Shown here: positions 1 through 9,871 of the stretch, piece after piece
Layout: every line of letters begins with the position of its first letter
How positions within the stretch are numbered: position 1 is the stretch's first letter
From: Gemmatimonadota bacterium
Lineage (GTDB): Bacteria; Gemmatimonadota; Gemmatimonadetes; Longimicrobiales; Gaopeijiaceae
Length of the DNA: 55,243 nt
NCBI GenBank assembly: GCA_013002885.1
Contig: JABDLS010000094.1
Coordinates: 1 to 55,243 of the forward strand
Reading direction: 5' to 3'
Notes under the pieces: model-generated
The model's database searches: none
What the model saw: the letters and a program-made list of their open reading frames with translations, nothing else
Told to the model about the DNA's origin: nothing
Program-made: the position numbers and the translations under genes

Positions 1-810
1 GGGGGCCAGCCCATCACGTCGTTCGGCGTGTTCATGCTCTTCTCGTTCCTCACGGCGGGATACATTCTGCGTGCCGAGTTGCGCCGCACCGGCGAGGATC
101 CCGAGAAGGCCTGGGACTTCGTCTTCATGGCGGTCATCGGCGGGATCGTGGGGGCTCGCGGCTACTACATCTTCCTGAACTTCCCGCGGCTGCTGGAAGA
201 CCCCATGGGCCTCATCTTCTCCCGGGGGGGGTTGGTCTGGTACGGAGGATTCCTTCTGGCCACAGCGCTGGTGATCTGGGAGATCCGCCGCCAGAAGATG
301 TCCGTGCCCAGCACCGCGGACCTCATGGCCCCGGCGTTGGCGCTGGCGTACGCCGTTGGACGAGTCGGGTGCTTCCTTGTTGGTGACGACTGGGGACGCC
401 CCACCGACTCGTGGGTGGGAATGCGCTTCCCCCAAGGCACACCGGCGACGACGGTACAGAACATCGAGCAGATGTTCGGCATCGAGGTCGACCCGGACCT
501 CATCGCCGAGTATGGACAGGTGGTGCCGGTCCACCCGACCCAGCTCTACGAGGTGGGTTTGAGCACGCTCATCTTCTTTGCTCTGTGGCGCATCCGTGAC
601 CACGACCACAAGAAGGGCTGGCTCTTCATGCTGTGGCTCACCTTGGCGGGGATGGAGCGCTTCGCCGTCGAGTTCCTGCGGGCGAAGGACGATCGCTTCT
701 TCGGGATCCTCACCATGGCTCAGATGATCAGCATGGCCATCATCGCCGTCGGCGCCCTGGGGATGGCGAAGACGTGGCACCGCGAGTCTCAGGAGAGCGA
801 GGCCGCCTGA
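1..810 (+). CDS. lgt: Prolipoprotein diacylglyceryl transferase, 5' partial
   Basis: Lgt transfers a diacylglyceryl group from phosphatidylglycerol to the lipobox cysteine of prolipoproteins in the inner membrane. The frame is open from the first base of the window, so the true start lies upstream; the GTG at 28 is only the first start-like codon inside. The reading includes the family's GRVGCFLVGDDWGRP signature, the later HPTQLYE motif, and several hydrophobic segments. About 270 residues are visible, close to full length, so little is missing. The stop (808-810) lies one base before the start of the metallophosphoesterase, suggesting one transcript. Many lipoproteins encoded in this window would be its substrates. 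Family assignment is firm. Confidence 0.95.
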   Translation, partial: GGQPITSFGVFMLFSFLTAGYILRAELRRTGEDPEKAWDFVFMAVIGGIVGARGYYIFLNFPRLLEDPMGLIFSRGGLVWYGGFLLATALVIWEIRRQKMSVPSTADLMAPALALAYAVGRVGCFLVGDDWGRPTDSWVGMRFPQGTPATTVQNIEQMFGIEVDPDLIAEYGQVVPVHPTQLYEVGLSTLIFFALWRIRDHDHKKGWLFMLWLTLAGMERFAVEFLRAKDDRFFGILTMAQMISMAIIAVGALGMAKTWHRESQESEAA

Positions 811-811
811 G

Positions 812-1720
812 ATGTCGCCGGCCCCGCTGACCGTCCTCCACACCTCCGACTACCAGGTCGGGCGCCCATACCTGCCCGATGCAGCAGACGCTATGGTCGA
901 GCTCGCCGAGTCCGTCCGGCCGGATGTGGTTGTGGCGTCCGGAGACCTCACGCAGAGGGCCAAGCGTCGTGAGTTCGAGGGCGCCCGGGAGCTTCTGGAT
1001 CGTTTCGGGAGCGTGCCGGTGGTGATCACGCCTGGCAACCACGACGTGCCGGTATACCGAGCTTTGGAGCGCTTGGCCTCACCCTATCGCAACTGGCGTC
1101 GTTTCTCGGGGTCGTCCGAACTGGACACCGTGACTCGCGTCGAAGGGGCGACCTTCGTGGCCCTCAGCTCGGCGGCGCCGTACCGCGCGGTGGTTGCGGG
1201 GCGCCTCCGCGCCCGACAGATGGCCTTCGCCCACGACGCGTTTCGTCAGGCTCCCGTGGGTGATCACCGCATCGTCGTCGTCCACCATCATTTCGTGCCT
1301 GTGGAGGGAGGCGGAGCCGGGCGGCCGCTCGCGGCAGCCGACGAACTTCTCGAGGAGTTCGAGGCGATGGGCCTGAGTGCCATCCTCGGGGGCCACGTCC
1401 ACCAACTCCACCTGCGCTCTTCGGCGCGGCTCACGGGAAGTGCGGGCTCGGTGCCCGTTCTGTCCACCGGGACGGCGACGTCCCGTCGGGGACGGGGAGC
1501 CGAGGCCGCCGCGAACACCTTGTGCGTCCTGCGCTTCACCGAGAGCGAAGTCGAGGTGACGCCGTACCGGCGTGGTGTGGGCGAAGGGGCCTTTCAGCCG
1601 ATGGAGGTGAGGACCTTCGGGCTTTCGGCGCGGGTCGAGCGCCTGGGCGGGGTCGATGCGCGCAGCGCTCTCCGTGACGACCGGATCATGGGCCAGGCTG
1701 AGAAGGCGGCGGCGTCATGA
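812..1720 (+). CDS. Calcineurin-like metallophosphoesterase with altered first motif
   Basis: This 302-residue protein belongs to the calcineurin-like phosphoesterase superfamily, two-metal enzymes that cleave phosphomonoesters or phosphodiesters. Visible motifs in order are SDYQ (D13, Q15), SGD with TQR, PGNHD, a VHHH stretch and GGHVH near residue 190. These match the family pattern DxH...GD...GNHD...H...GHxH except that the histidine of the first motif is glutamine. There is no signal peptide, so it should be cytoplasmic. The size and layout resemble the cyclic-nucleotide phosphodiesterase/Icc branch, but the substrate cannot be told from sequence. It begins one base after lgt and overlaps the next gene by ATGA, so it is probably translationally coupled to both. 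Confidence 0.85.
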   Translation: MSPAPLTVLHTSDYQVGRPYLPDAADAMVELAESVRPDVVVASGDLTQRAKRREFEGARELLDRFGSVPVVITPGNHDVPVYRALERLASPYRNWRRFSGSSELDTVTRVEGATFVALSSAAPYRAVVAGRLRARQMAFAHDAFRQAPVGDHRIVVVHHHFVPVEGGGAGRPLAAADELLEEFEAMGLSAILGGHVHQLHLRSSARLTGSAGSVPVLSTGTATSRRGRGAEAAANTLCVLRFTESEVEVTPYRRGVGEGAFQPMEVRTFGLSARVERLGGVDARSALRDDRIMGQAEKAAAS

Positions 1721-1956
1721 CGGTTCACTTCCGGCGGCGCTCGTTGTCTCGCGCGGACGAACTCGGCGCCCTCGCGGTGTCGATCCTCGCGGGGCTCGGC
1801 GGGGCGGCCGCGGCCTATTACCTCACCCGCCTGTACCTCTCCCGGGAGACACTCGATTCGCCGGCCAAGCACCCGGGCGGAGACGAAAAGCCCATCGGTC
1901 CGACGCAACAGCCGCGTCTTCCGGCCCCCGGGGGGACCGCGGACGAAGGCGGCTGA
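1717..1956 (+). CDS. Small single-pass membrane protein, unknown function
   Basis: This 79-residue protein is not one I recognise. Its start overlaps the metallophosphoesterase stop (ATGA, 1717-1720) and its stop lies two bases before the TTG proposed for the Omp85 gene, so it fits tightly in the operon. The N-terminus is basic, residues about 14-37 form one hydrophobic helix rich in Ala, Gly and Leu, and the tail (from about residue 42) is proline- and glycine-rich and probably disordered. I infer an inner-membrane anchor with a short periplasmic or cytoplasmic tail. Coding status rests on the overlaps and the predicted helix, not on homology. Confidence 0.55.
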   Translation: MTVHFRRRSLSRADELGALAVSILAGLGGAAAAYYLTRLYLSRETLDSPAKHPGGDEKPIGPTQQPRLPAPGGTADEGG

Positions 1957-1958
1957 CG

Positions 1959-4211
1959 TTGGGTCGGCGTAGCCTACTCCCTTGGGTAGTCGCGGCCGCC
2001 GGTGCGGCAGCCGTCACGACGATCCCCATCGACGCCGTGGGCCAGGTCCGCCTTCCCGAGGTCACGGAGGTACGCTTCCAAGGCAACGAGACGTTCCCCT
2101 CCGACTCCTTGTCCCGAGCTATCGTCACCCGGGAGACCGAGTGCAAATCGGGTCTCTTCAACTTCCCGATCCCCTTGTGCCCGCTGGGGTTCGGCTTCGC
2201 CCTCAACCGCTCCCAGCTTCGCGAGCGGGACCTGCCTCGCGACCGCGCGCGACTCATCCTCTGGTATCGTCAGCGTGGCTTCCAGGACGTGCAGGTGGAC
2301 ACCCCCACGGTGGTCCGCACCGCCCTCGATGCGCAGGTCGTATTCCCGGTGACGGAGGGACGACCGGTCATCGCCGACAGCATCACCTACGCCGGCGTTG
2401 CCGATCTCGGCTTCCCCGAGCTCCTTGACAACCTGCCGATCCAGGAGGGCGATCGGCTGAGCACCATCGCCCTGGACGCTACCCGCGACTCCATCACCGA
2501 CCGGCTGGCGAACCGAGGTTACGCCTACGCCGAGGTCTATCGGAGCGCGCTGCGTCCGGCGGACCAGCCGTACAATGCCATCGTGACGTTCGACGTCGAT
2601 CCGGGGCCGGTTTCGACCTACGGAGCCATTCGAGTCAGCGAGCTTCAGAACCTCAGCGTCCGCACTGTACTGCGGACGGTCCAGCTCTCGAGTGGTGACG
2701 TGTACCGCCAGAGCGCCATCGACGAGGCGACCACCCGGCTGTACGGGCTTCAGATCGTACGGAGTGCCAGCGTCACGCCCATCCGATCGGATACCGTCTC
2801 ACTGGTCCGCGACTCGGTGATCGACGTGGAGATCGACGTCCGCGAGGGCGATGCCTACCGGGTTCGGGCCGGCGGCGGTCTGAACACGGCCGAGTGTCTC
2901 AACGTCGAGGCGAGGTGGACGAGCCGGAACTTCTTCGGTGGAGGCCGCCTCCTCCAGGTCAGGGGTCGGGTCGGGAATATTCTCGCCGCGGACTTCCGTG
3001 AGATCCTGTGCAGTCAGAGCGGAACCGACGAGTACGGGAAGCTCACCGGCCTCGCCTCAGTGGAGTTCGTGCAGCCGTGGATCTTCTCCACCCGTAACTC
3101 ACTCTCGGCGTCGGTCTTCGCTGAGCGCCAGGCCTTGCCGAACATCTTCGTTCGACGAGCCGTCGGTGCTCAGCTCGCCCTGTCTCGGACCATCGCGCCG
3201 CAAACGATCCTCACCGGCTTCTACCGGCCCGAGGTGTCGGAGTTGGATGCCGAAGACGTGCTCTTCTGCACGGGGCTGCTCGTCTGTGACCCTGACGACG
3301 TGCGGGAGTTGGAGGGTCGCAACTTCCTTTCACCGGTGGGCGTGTCGTTGGCCAGGGACCGCTCCGACGACCTCCTGAACCCGCGACGCGGCTACCGTGT
3401 TCTCGCCGACTTCGAGCACGCGGCGTCGTGGACGACTTCCGACTTCCGCTACACGCGGGTGGTGGCCGAGGCGTCGCGCTACGTGCCGTTGGGCAACATC
3501 GTACTCGCGGGGCGAATCCGGGGAGGTTGGGTCGGCTCCGGGGGCTTCGCCGGTCTTGCCGGGACGACAGAAGGAAGCACGATCGTCCATCCGCAGAAAC
3601 GGTTCTATACCGGTGGCGCCAGCTCTGTGCGCGGCTTCGCCCAGAGCAACCTCGGTCCTCGGGTCCTGTTCGCGACCGCCAACCAGCTCTTGTCCCTTGC
3701 CCAGGGCTTCGGTCAGTGTGACCCGGTCGACCTCGCTGCGCTCACGTGTGACCCCGCGGAGGACACCGCGCTGCAGCCCCGACCCACGGGGGGAACCCGG
3801 GTCCTGGAAGTCAACGCCGAGCTGCGATTCCCGGTGGCTTCGGTATTCGAAGGGGTGATCTTCGGGGACGCGGGCCAGGCGTGGGGGCGAGACCAGGCGG
3901 TGGGCCTCGCCAGTCTCGAAGTGACGCCAGGTCTCGGGATTCGTTTTCCCAGCCCGGTGGGACCCATTCGGGTGGACCTCGCGTATCGATTCAGAGGAGC
4001 CGAGAGCCTCGATGTGGTCACCGAGCTCATCGAGCCGTACGACCCCGCCAACCCCGAACATGAGCGGATCCTCATCCGCACGGCCGCAGGAAACGAGATG
4101 AGCATCGATTGGGCCAGCACCGGCGCGCTGAGTACGCTGGCGAATCCCGTGCTCTTCGGATCCAATGATGGTGGGCTTCAGCTTCACGTTTCCATCGGTC
4201 AGGCCTTCTGA
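1959..4211 (+). CDS. tamA: Omp85-family outer-membrane assembly protein (TamA-like)
   Basis: Omp85 proteins fold into a 16-strand outer-membrane barrel and insert other outer-membrane proteins. I choose the TTG at 1959 because the preceding open frame is arginine-rich and unlike protein, a GAAGG sequence lies about 10 bases upstream, and the protein then opens with a clean signal peptide (two Arg, hydrophobic core, cut near the DAVGQ stretch). The 750-residue product shows about three POTRA-like repeats (roughly residues 34-125, 128-205, 208-295), then a barrel with the conserved VRGF loop-6 motif near residue 557 and a C-terminal phenylalanine. Three POTRAs and an adjacent tamB favour TamA over BamA (five POTRAs), but in this lineage it could serve as BamA. 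Its stop overlaps the tamB start (TGATG). Confidence 0.85.
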   Translation: MGRRSLLPWVVAAAGAAAVTTIPIDAVGQVRLPEVTEVRFQGNETFPSDSLSRAIVTRETECKSGLFNFPIPLCPLGFGFALNRSQLRERDLPRDRARLILWYRQRGFQDVQVDTPTVVRTALDAQVVFPVTEGRPVIADSITYAGVADLGFPELLDNLPIQEGDRLSTIALDATRDSITDRLANRGYAYAEVYRSALRPADQPYNAIVTFDVDPGPVSTYGAIRVSELQNLSVRTVLRTVQLSSGDVYRQSAIDEATTRLYGLQIVRSASVTPIRSDTVSLVRDSVIDVEIDVREGDAYRVRAGGGLNTAECLNVEARWTSRNFFGGGRLLQVRGRVGNILAADFREILCSQSGTDEYGKLTGLASVEFVQPWIFSTRNSLSASVFAERQALPNIFVRRAVGAQLALSRTIAPQTILTGFYRPEVSELDAEDVLFCTGLLVCDPDDVRELEGRNFLSPVGVSLARDRSDDLLNPRRGYRVLADFEHAASWTTSDFRYTRVVAEASRYVPLGNIVLAGRIRGGWVGSGGFAGLAGTTEGSTIVHPQKRFYTGGASSVRGFAQSNLGPRVLFATANQLLSLAQGFGQCDPVDLAALTCDPAEDTALQPRPTGGTRVLEVNAELRFPVASVFEGVIFGDAGQAWGRDQAVGLASLEVTPGLGIRFPSPVGPIRVDLAYRFRGAESLDVVTELIEPYDPANPEHERILIRTAAGNEMSIDWASTGALSTLANPVLFGSNDGGLQLHVSIGQAF

Positions 4212-7200
4212 TGTCCGACGGAGTGGATCCCGGGACCACACTGCCCGACGGCGGCGGCGTCGACGACGGCGCGGAATCCATTCAGGAGGCGCCCAAGGAG
4301 GAGGTCCGACACAGCCTCGCCATGACGTGGCGGCGCCGGCTCGTGCGGGTGCGCCGCTTCATCCGACGCTCCTTCTGGGGCCTGGTATTTCTGGCGATCG
4401 TCATCATCGCCTTCGCCTCGCAGACCGGGCGAGGGCAGGACATCGTCCTGAGGACCGCCCTCAACGAAGTCCGCTCTTCGCTTGCGGGCGAGTTGACCAT
4501 CGGCGGGATCCGGAGTGGCACCCTTCTCACCGGAGCGACGCTTCGGGGCGTCCGACTCGATGCTGCGGGGGGGACCCCGTTCCTCGTGGCCGATTCGGTG
4601 CTGCTGCGGTATTCCCTGCTGTCCACGATCACCGGGGGCTCGCCCATCCGGTCGACGACGGTTTGGGGTGCCGACATCATCGTCTCGCGATACTCCGACG
4701 ACGAGGTCGTCAACGTCGCTCGGCTCCTCACCACCGGGGACACGAGCGCTGTCGCCTCGGGCGAGCGCCGGCCCACGCGTCTCGGTCACGTCGCGATCCG
4801 CGAGGGCCGGGCGCGCATCGTGTCTCCGGCGAACGAGCGGAGGGTGGCGAACGCCGTAGGGCCGGACGGGCAACCCGTGAAGGAGCTCACCTTCGACGCC
4901 CTCGACATCGACGTTGAAAACGCCGTTCTGGTACCGGGGGGCTCGGTGATCTTCCAGGCCGATCTGGCGTCGTTCTCCTCCACGATCGGCATTCGCGACG
5001 AGCCGCTGCGGGTCCGGGAGGTCTTTGGAACGCTCACCTACGGGGACCAGGGCATCCGCATCACCGACGCGGCGTTCCGCCTACCCGGCACGCTCGTGGA
5101 GGGTGACCTGCGGGTTGGGCCAGCGGAGCCGGGGGCTCCGTGGACGTTCTGGACGGACCTTCAGACCCGAGGCTGGGGTGACCTGGCCGACCTGCAATGG
5201 GTGGATCCGCGGATTCCGGATGGACGCTTCACCGGCGGCGCGGCGATCGACGTGGCAGACCAGGTGGCCATCGAGATGCAGGATCTCCAGGTGGAGCTGG
5301 AGGCGAGCGACGTGGTCTTCGATGGTCAAGCGATCTTCGATGATCGTATGGTCCTCGAAGCCATGTCCGTGACAGCGAGCCCGGTGACCCTCGAGCGGCT
5401 GGAACCATGGCTCGAGTGGGACATCCCCCTGGACGGCTGGCTCAGTGGCGACGGCGTCTTCGACGGTACGTTGAACGACCTCACCGGCCGGGGCAGGATG
5501 ACGTTGGTGCCAACGGGATACGGTGGCCAGGCGACGACCATGGAGTTCGAAGGTGCCGTCCGCCTTGGCGAAGGCGCCCGGGACTTCCGGGCTCGGCTTC
5601 AGCCCCTCAACTACGATATCCTCGCCGCCTTCTGGCCGGAGCTCCCCTGGGCTGGTCTGGGCGAGGCTACCGTCGAGCTCGACGGTGGCTTCGACGAGGG
5701 GATGGAGATCGTCGCCCAGTTGAACCACCGGGCCGGTTTCGAGGAGCCTTCGGTGGTGGAGGCCCGAGGTCATGTGTGGCGGGATGCGGACGACCGAAGC
5801 TGGACCACCGACATGGAGCTCGATCTCCAGCCGCTCTCCGTGGGAATCTTCGCATCGCTCGCGCCCGAGTTGGGCCTGGTGGGCAACGTCTCAGGACCGG
5901 CAACCGTGGAAGGGCGACTCGACGACCTGAACGTGGGAGGCGAGCTACAGACCGTCTTCGGCCGAGTGGTCGTCGACAGTCGGGTCAACCTCCGCCAGCC
6001 AGCGTCGAACTATCGGCTTGCCATCGATGCCGACTCCTTGCCGCTCTCCCGGCTTGCCCAGCGCCTCCCCGCCCAGACCCGATGGAGTGGAACCCTCGAA
6101 CTGGAGGGCTCGGGGTTCTCTGTGGATTCGGCGGATATCGCCTTCACCATGTCTGCCCGTGGATCTCGGCTGGGCCCCCTCCGGGTAGACACCCTGGTGG
6201 CATCGGGGCGGGTCCAGGCCGGGATCCTCGTCACCGATCGATTGCAGGGCAGGGTCGGCGGCGTCGACGTGAGCGGGCGGGGCCGCCTGGGCCTCCGGCC
6301 AGGACGGTGGGGCGCTTCGACGCTGGAGTTCTCTGCCCCGACCCTCGTGGGCCTCCGGCCGTTGGTCATGGGGGTGCCCGACTCGGTCCTCGTCAGCGAC
6401 GACCTGAGCCCTCTCGACCAGGAGCTCCTTCGGCTCCAGGGCATCGAACCGGATACACTGCCGTCGAGTCGGGACGTCCGGATGGAGGGTCAGGTGGCCG
6501 GGGCTGCAAGCCTCAGCGGGTCGATCGACGACCTCGACCTGGGGCTCATCGTGGACATCGTGGGAGGTGCGTTCAAACAGAACCAGGTCGACACGGCCCG
6601 TGTCGCCTTCACGGCCACGGGGCTCCCGAACACGCTGGGAGATTGGGAGATCGGGGCCAGCGCAATAGGCATCGTCTTCGAGGGACGGGAGTTCGAGCGT
6701 GGTGGGTTCGAGGCCGATATGCTCGCTCGGGCGGGTGCCGGCCGGATCGAAGTCGTGCGACGTCCAGGGGAGGAATACCGTGCTCGAGGCTCCTTCGAGC
6801 TCGACTCGGTGGGTGGACGCATCGAGTTGGACGAGGCCTCGGTGCGTCTGGACGGGCAGACCTGGGTCCTGGCTCAGGCCGGTCCGGTGAGCTGGGGTGA
6901 CGCGACAGTCTCCGTCGACAGCGTGGTGGTGATGCGGGAAGGCGCTGATCCCATGCGTCTTTCCGTCGACGGTGATCTGACCCGTCAAGGTCAGAGCGAC
7001 TTCCAGCTCCAGGTGGAGGGTCTACACATCGATCGGATCCTCCATATGGCGCAGCGGGAGGATCTCCAGGTTGGAGGTCATGTCGATGCCGACCTGACCG
7101 TCAGGGGCACGTCACGCTCGCCGGAGATCACCGGTGAGTTCGCCGTGCTCGGCCCCCGGTACGGCACCACCCAACTCACCAGGGTCGACGGTTCCGTCCG

Positions 7201-8830
7201 GTACGGTGGGCGCTCCCTCGCAGTCGAGCTCGCCGGGTGGGACGCGATACGGAGGGTCGTCACGGGCACGGCGACTCTGCCTCTCGATCTCGGTCTCGGC
7301 GACGTGGAGCAACGGGTTCTCGACCAGCCCATGGAGGTCCATGTGGTGGCCGACTCCCTGGACGCCGCCATCGCCCTGTCGTACCTGACGTCGCTCAATG
7401 GAGTCCTGGGGACGGTATCCGGCGAGGTCCGGGTCCGAGGCACGCCCCAGCGGCCGGAACCGGAGGGTACGGTCGAGCTACGGAACGCAGCCTGGTCCAT
7501 CGATGCCATCGGCGTCCGCCACCAGGGGATCGACGGCGAGCTGCGTCTGCGTCCCGACCGAACGGTGGACGTGACACTGGCGGCACGAGTGCCTGGGCAG
7601 GCGACGGTCTCGGGCACCGTCACGTTGGAACCTGTCCGCGACCCGGAACTCGATCTGGACTTCGGGTTCACCCGATTTCTGGGTGTGTCGCGACCGGACA
7701 TGGAGGGGTACGTCAGCGGCGGCTTCAACCTGGGTGGAACCTATACGCGGCCGGTCGCCGAAGGCGCCCTCACGGTGGACGAAGGGACGATCTATGTCGA
7801 CGAGCTCCAACGGGCGGCGAGCGTCGTCGACCTGAGTGATCCCTTCCTCTTCGACGTCGGACTCGCGGTGGATACGACGGCGCTGGTGTCGCAGCCACTC
7901 TTTGCGGGCCTCCGGAATCCATTCTTCGACAACCTCCGCGTCGATGTGGACCTGGCCGTGCCTCGTGGCACATGGCTGCGCTCCATCGACACCAATGTGG
8001 AGATGACGGGTGATCTGCTGGTGCGGTACGACCGCTCGGCCGGTGACTTCGTCCTCATCGGTGAGTTGGAGGCGCTTCGGGGGTCACACCGGGTTCTCGG
8101 CCGCAACTTCCAGCTCGAGGGAGGGACCGTCGCCTTCATCGGACGGCCCGGGCTCAACCCCGACCTCGACATCGCGGCGTCGACGAGGATCCGGAGTCCG
8201 GACGAGGCCCCCATCACGATCGATGCGCAGGTCACAGGCACGCTGGTGCAGCCCGTAGTCACGCTTTCCAGCGAAGAGGCGGGTCTCGCCGAGGAAGACC
8301 TCATTTCCTACATCGTCTTCGGCCAGCCAAGCGCGGCCCTGGGTGGGAGGAATGGCGCCGCTGGCCAGCTGCAGGAACTCAACGCCGTCGCGTCGGTGGG
8401 TCAGGGGACGCTCACTCTTCTCGGCGGTGCCTTCGCCAACCAGCTGGGGTCGGCGTTGGCCCGGGAGTTGCCTGTAACCTTGGACTACGTCTCCATCCAG
8501 CAGCTCACAGGTGCGCAGACCATCGGGCGGTCCTTTGCCGCGAACACCTTCTCTCAGGTCGAGTTGGGCCGCTACATCGGCGACGACGTCTTCGCCATCT
8601 TCGTGCTTCGGCCCTTCGCTACCGAAGGTCAGGATGAGAACAAGCTGGCCGGGGTCAGGGTAGAAATTGCTCTGAACGACAACTACAACGTGGAGCTCTT
8701 CCGTGAAGACCGCTTCCTTCGAAGCGGGAGCACCGGACTGAGGACGTCTTCCACACTTCTCGGACAGGACGAGATTCTCGGGGTCTTTCTCTTCCGGGAG
8801 TGGGGTTACTCCCCGACACGTGACCGATAG
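4211..8830 (+). CDS. tamB: Translocation/assembly module TamB family protein
   Basis: TamB proteins are long AsmA-like bridges anchored in the inner membrane that span the periplasm; family members are linked to phospholipid transport and to assembly of some outer-membrane proteins. This 1539-residue protein has a cytoplasmic acidic and basic N-terminus, one membrane helix around residues 57-72, and a very long run of alternating polar and hydrophobic beta-strand repeats. The C-terminal 350 residues carry the conserved TamB domain, including a stretch reading SYIVFGQPS. Its ATG overlaps the stop of the Omp85 gene by one base, the classic tamA-tamB arrangement. Length is typical. No internal break is visible. 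Confidence 0.92.
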   Translation: MSDGVDPGTTLPDGGGVDDGAESIQEAPKEEVRHSLAMTWRRRLVRVRRFIRRSFWGLVFLAIVIIAFASQTGRGQDIVLRTALNEVRSSLAGELTIGGIRSGTLLTGATLRGVRLDAAGGTPFLVADSVLLRYSLLSTITGGSPIRSTTVWGADIIVSRYSDDEVVNVARLLTTGDTSAVASGERRPTRLGHVAIREGRARIVSPANERRVANAVGPDGQPVKELTFDALDIDVENAVLVPGGSVIFQADLASFSSTIGIRDEPLRVREVFGTLTYGDQGIRITDAAFRLPGTLVEGDLRVGPAEPGAPWTFWTDLQTRGWGDLADLQWVDPRIPDGRFTGGAAIDVADQVAIEMQDLQVELEASDVVFDGQAIFDDRMVLEAMSVTASPVTLERLEPWLEWDIPLDGWLSGDGVFDGTLNDLTGRGRMTLVPTGYGGQATTMEFEGAVRLGEGARDFRARLQPLNYDILAAFWPELPWAGLGEATVELDGGFDEGMEIVAQLNHRAGFEEPSVVEARGHVWRDADDRSWTTDMELDLQPLSVGIFASLAPELGLVGNVSGPATVEGRLDDLNVGGELQTVFGRVVVDSRVNLRQPASNYRLAIDADSLPLSRLAQRLPAQTRWSGTLELEGSGFSVDSADIAFTMSARGSRLGPLRVDTLVASGRVQAGILVTDRLQGRVGGVDVSGRGRLGLRPGRWGASTLEFSAPTLVGLRPLVMGVPDSVLVSDDLSPLDQELLRLQGIEPDTLPSSRDVRMEGQVAGAASLSGSIDDLDLGLIVDIVGGAFKQNQVDTARVAFTATGLPNTLGDWEIGASAIGIVFEGREFERGGFEADMLARAGAGRIEVVRRPGEEYRARGSFELDSVGGRIELDEASVRLDGQTWVLAQAGPVSWGDATVSVDSVVVMREGADPMRLSVDGDLTRQGQSDFQLQVEGLHIDRILHMAQREDLQVGGHVDADLTVRGTSRSPEITGEFAVLGPRYGTTQLTRVDGSVRYGGRSLAVELAGWDAIRRVVTGTATLPLDLGLGDVEQRVLDQPMEVHVVADSLDAAIALSYLTSLNGVLGTVSGEVRVRGTPQRPEPEGTVELRNAAWSIDAIGVRHQGIDGELRLRPDRTVDVTLAARVPGQATVSGTVTLEPVRDPELDLDFGFTRFLGVSRPDMEGYVSGGFNLGGTYTRPVAEGALTVDEGTIYVDELQRAASVVDLSDPFLFDVGLAVDTTALVSQPLFAGLRNPFFDNLRVDVDLAVPRGTWLRSIDTNVEMTGDLLVRYDRSAGDFVLIGELEALRGSHRVLGRNFQLEGGTVAFIGRPGLNPDLDIAASTRIRSPDEAPITIDAQVTGTLVQPVVTLSSEEAGLAEEDLISYIVFGQPSAALGGRNGAAGQLQELNAVASVGQGTLTLLGGAFANQLGSALARELPVTLDYVSIQQLTGAQTIGRSFAANTFSQVELGRYIGDDVFAIFVLRPFATEGQDENKLAGVRVEIALNDNYNVELFREDRFLRSGSTGLRTSSTLLGQDEILGVFLFREWGYSPTRDR

Positions 8831-8844
8831 GAGCTGATCCAGAA

Positions 8845-9690
8845 ATGCAAATTGCCAAAGTGTTCGGCTTGATGACGGCGATGACCTTGATCCTCGTCGG
8901 CTTGGGCCAGTACGTGGGTGGTTCGGGCGGGGCTGTCCTTTTCTTCGTCATCGCCATGGCGATGAACTTCGGGGCGTATTGGTTCAGCGACAAAGCCGTT
9001 CTCAAGATGTACAAGGCACAGGTCATCGGACCGAACGATGCACCGGATCTCTACCAGATGGTGGACCGGCTTCGGCAGCGGGCCGAGTTGCCCATGCCCA
9101 CGGTTGCCATCGCGCCCCAGCAGCAGCCCAACGCCTTCGCCACGGGCCGCAACGCGGAGCACGCCGTGGTGTGCGTCACCATCGGGCTCATGAACACCCT
9201 CAACGCTTCCGAGCTCGAGGGCGTCGTGGCCCACGAGTTGGCGCACATCAAGCACAAGCACATGCTGGTCGGTACGGTGGCGGCGGCCATGGCAGGCGCC
9301 ATCGGCCTCTTCGCCAGCATCGTTCGATGGGGCTTCATCCTGGGCACCGGGCGAGACGACGAGGGGGGAAACCCGGTTGCCCTTCTCGCCATGACCATCG
9401 TAGCGCCCATCGCCGCCCTGATCGTACAGATGGCCATCAGCCGTCAAAACGAGTTCCAGGCCGACGCCACCGCCGCCCGGATCGTCGGCGACAAGCGGGG
9501 TCTCGCAAGCGCCCTGCAGCGCATCGAGGCCGTGGCCACTCGGGTGCCGATGCAGGTGAACCCCGCCGCCGCCCACATGGCCATCATCAACCCCTTCGCC
9601 GGTGGCGCGCGGATTCCCCTGGCGGGTCTCTTCCGGACCCATCCGCCGACGGAAGAGCGTGTGCGGCGGCTGGAGCAGTTGGAGCTCTAA
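8845..9690 (+). CDS. htpX: Membrane zinc metalloprotease HtpX
   Basis: HtpX is an inner-membrane M48 protease that degrades damaged membrane proteins with its active site facing the cytoplasm. The 281-residue product has two N-terminal membrane helices (about 4-22 and 28-46), the zinc motif HELAH at 130-134, further hydrophobic segments around 150-200, and the glutamate ligand E203 in the NEFQAD motif. The C-terminal [11 protein letters not shown] sequence is also conserved in the family. An AGGAG sequence sits upstream of the ATG and overlaps the end of tamB. It lies 14 bases after tamB, so it may be co-transcribed with the envelope-assembly genes. Identification is firm. Confidence 0.95.
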   Translation: MQIAKVFGLMTAMTLILVGLGQYVGGSGGAVLFFVIAMAMNFGAYWFSDKAVLKMYKAQVIGPNDAPDLYQMVDRLRQRAELPMPTVAIAPQQQPNAFATGRNAEHAVVCVTIGLMNTLNASELEGVVAHELAHIKHKHMLVGTVAAAMAGAIGLFASIVRWGFILGTGRDDEGGNPVALLAMTIVAPIAALIVQMAISRQNEFQADATAARIVGDKRGLASALQRIEAVATRVPMQVNPAAAHMAIINPFAGGARIPLAGLFRTHPPTEERVRRLEQLEL

Positions 9691-9783
9691 CGCGGGGCAG
9701 GACGCCAGAGGGACGGGCGGATCGGGCCGCCTCCGCCCATTGCCCGGTTCGTGGGGTTGCGACGCGATTGGGCGAAACCCGCA

Positions 9784-9811
9784 GAGGGGCCGGCTCCAGC
9801 GCCGGCCCCTC
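9784..9811 (+). terminator. GC-rich hairpin after htpX
   Basis: An 11-bp perfect inverted repeat (9784-9794 with 9801-9811) with a six-base loop lies between htpX and uvrA. No run of T follows, so it is either a Rho-assisted terminator or an RNA 3'-end stabiliser. It separates the envelope operon from uvrA. Confidence 0.55.
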
Positions 9812-9832
9812 GCGCGCGTCCAGCCACCCGGT

Positions 9833-9871
9833 TTGAGCCTGTCCCACCTCTCTGATTAGTATTCCGGGCTA
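9833..9871 (+). promoter_or_regulatory. Candidate leaderless promoter of uvrA
   Basis: TTGAGC (9833-9838) and TAGTAT (9857-9862) are spaced by 18 bp, and the uvrA ATG lies eight bases after the second box. A transcript from it would begin at or beside the ATG. There is no Shine-Dalgarno sequence upstream of the ATG, which fits leaderless initiation. No LexA-type box is obvious to me. Confidence 0.4.

Noticed and set aside
1656..1958. Upstream extension of the Omp85 reading frame
   Set aside because: It overlaps two genes, is Arg-rich and lacks protein character; a signal peptide begins at 1959.
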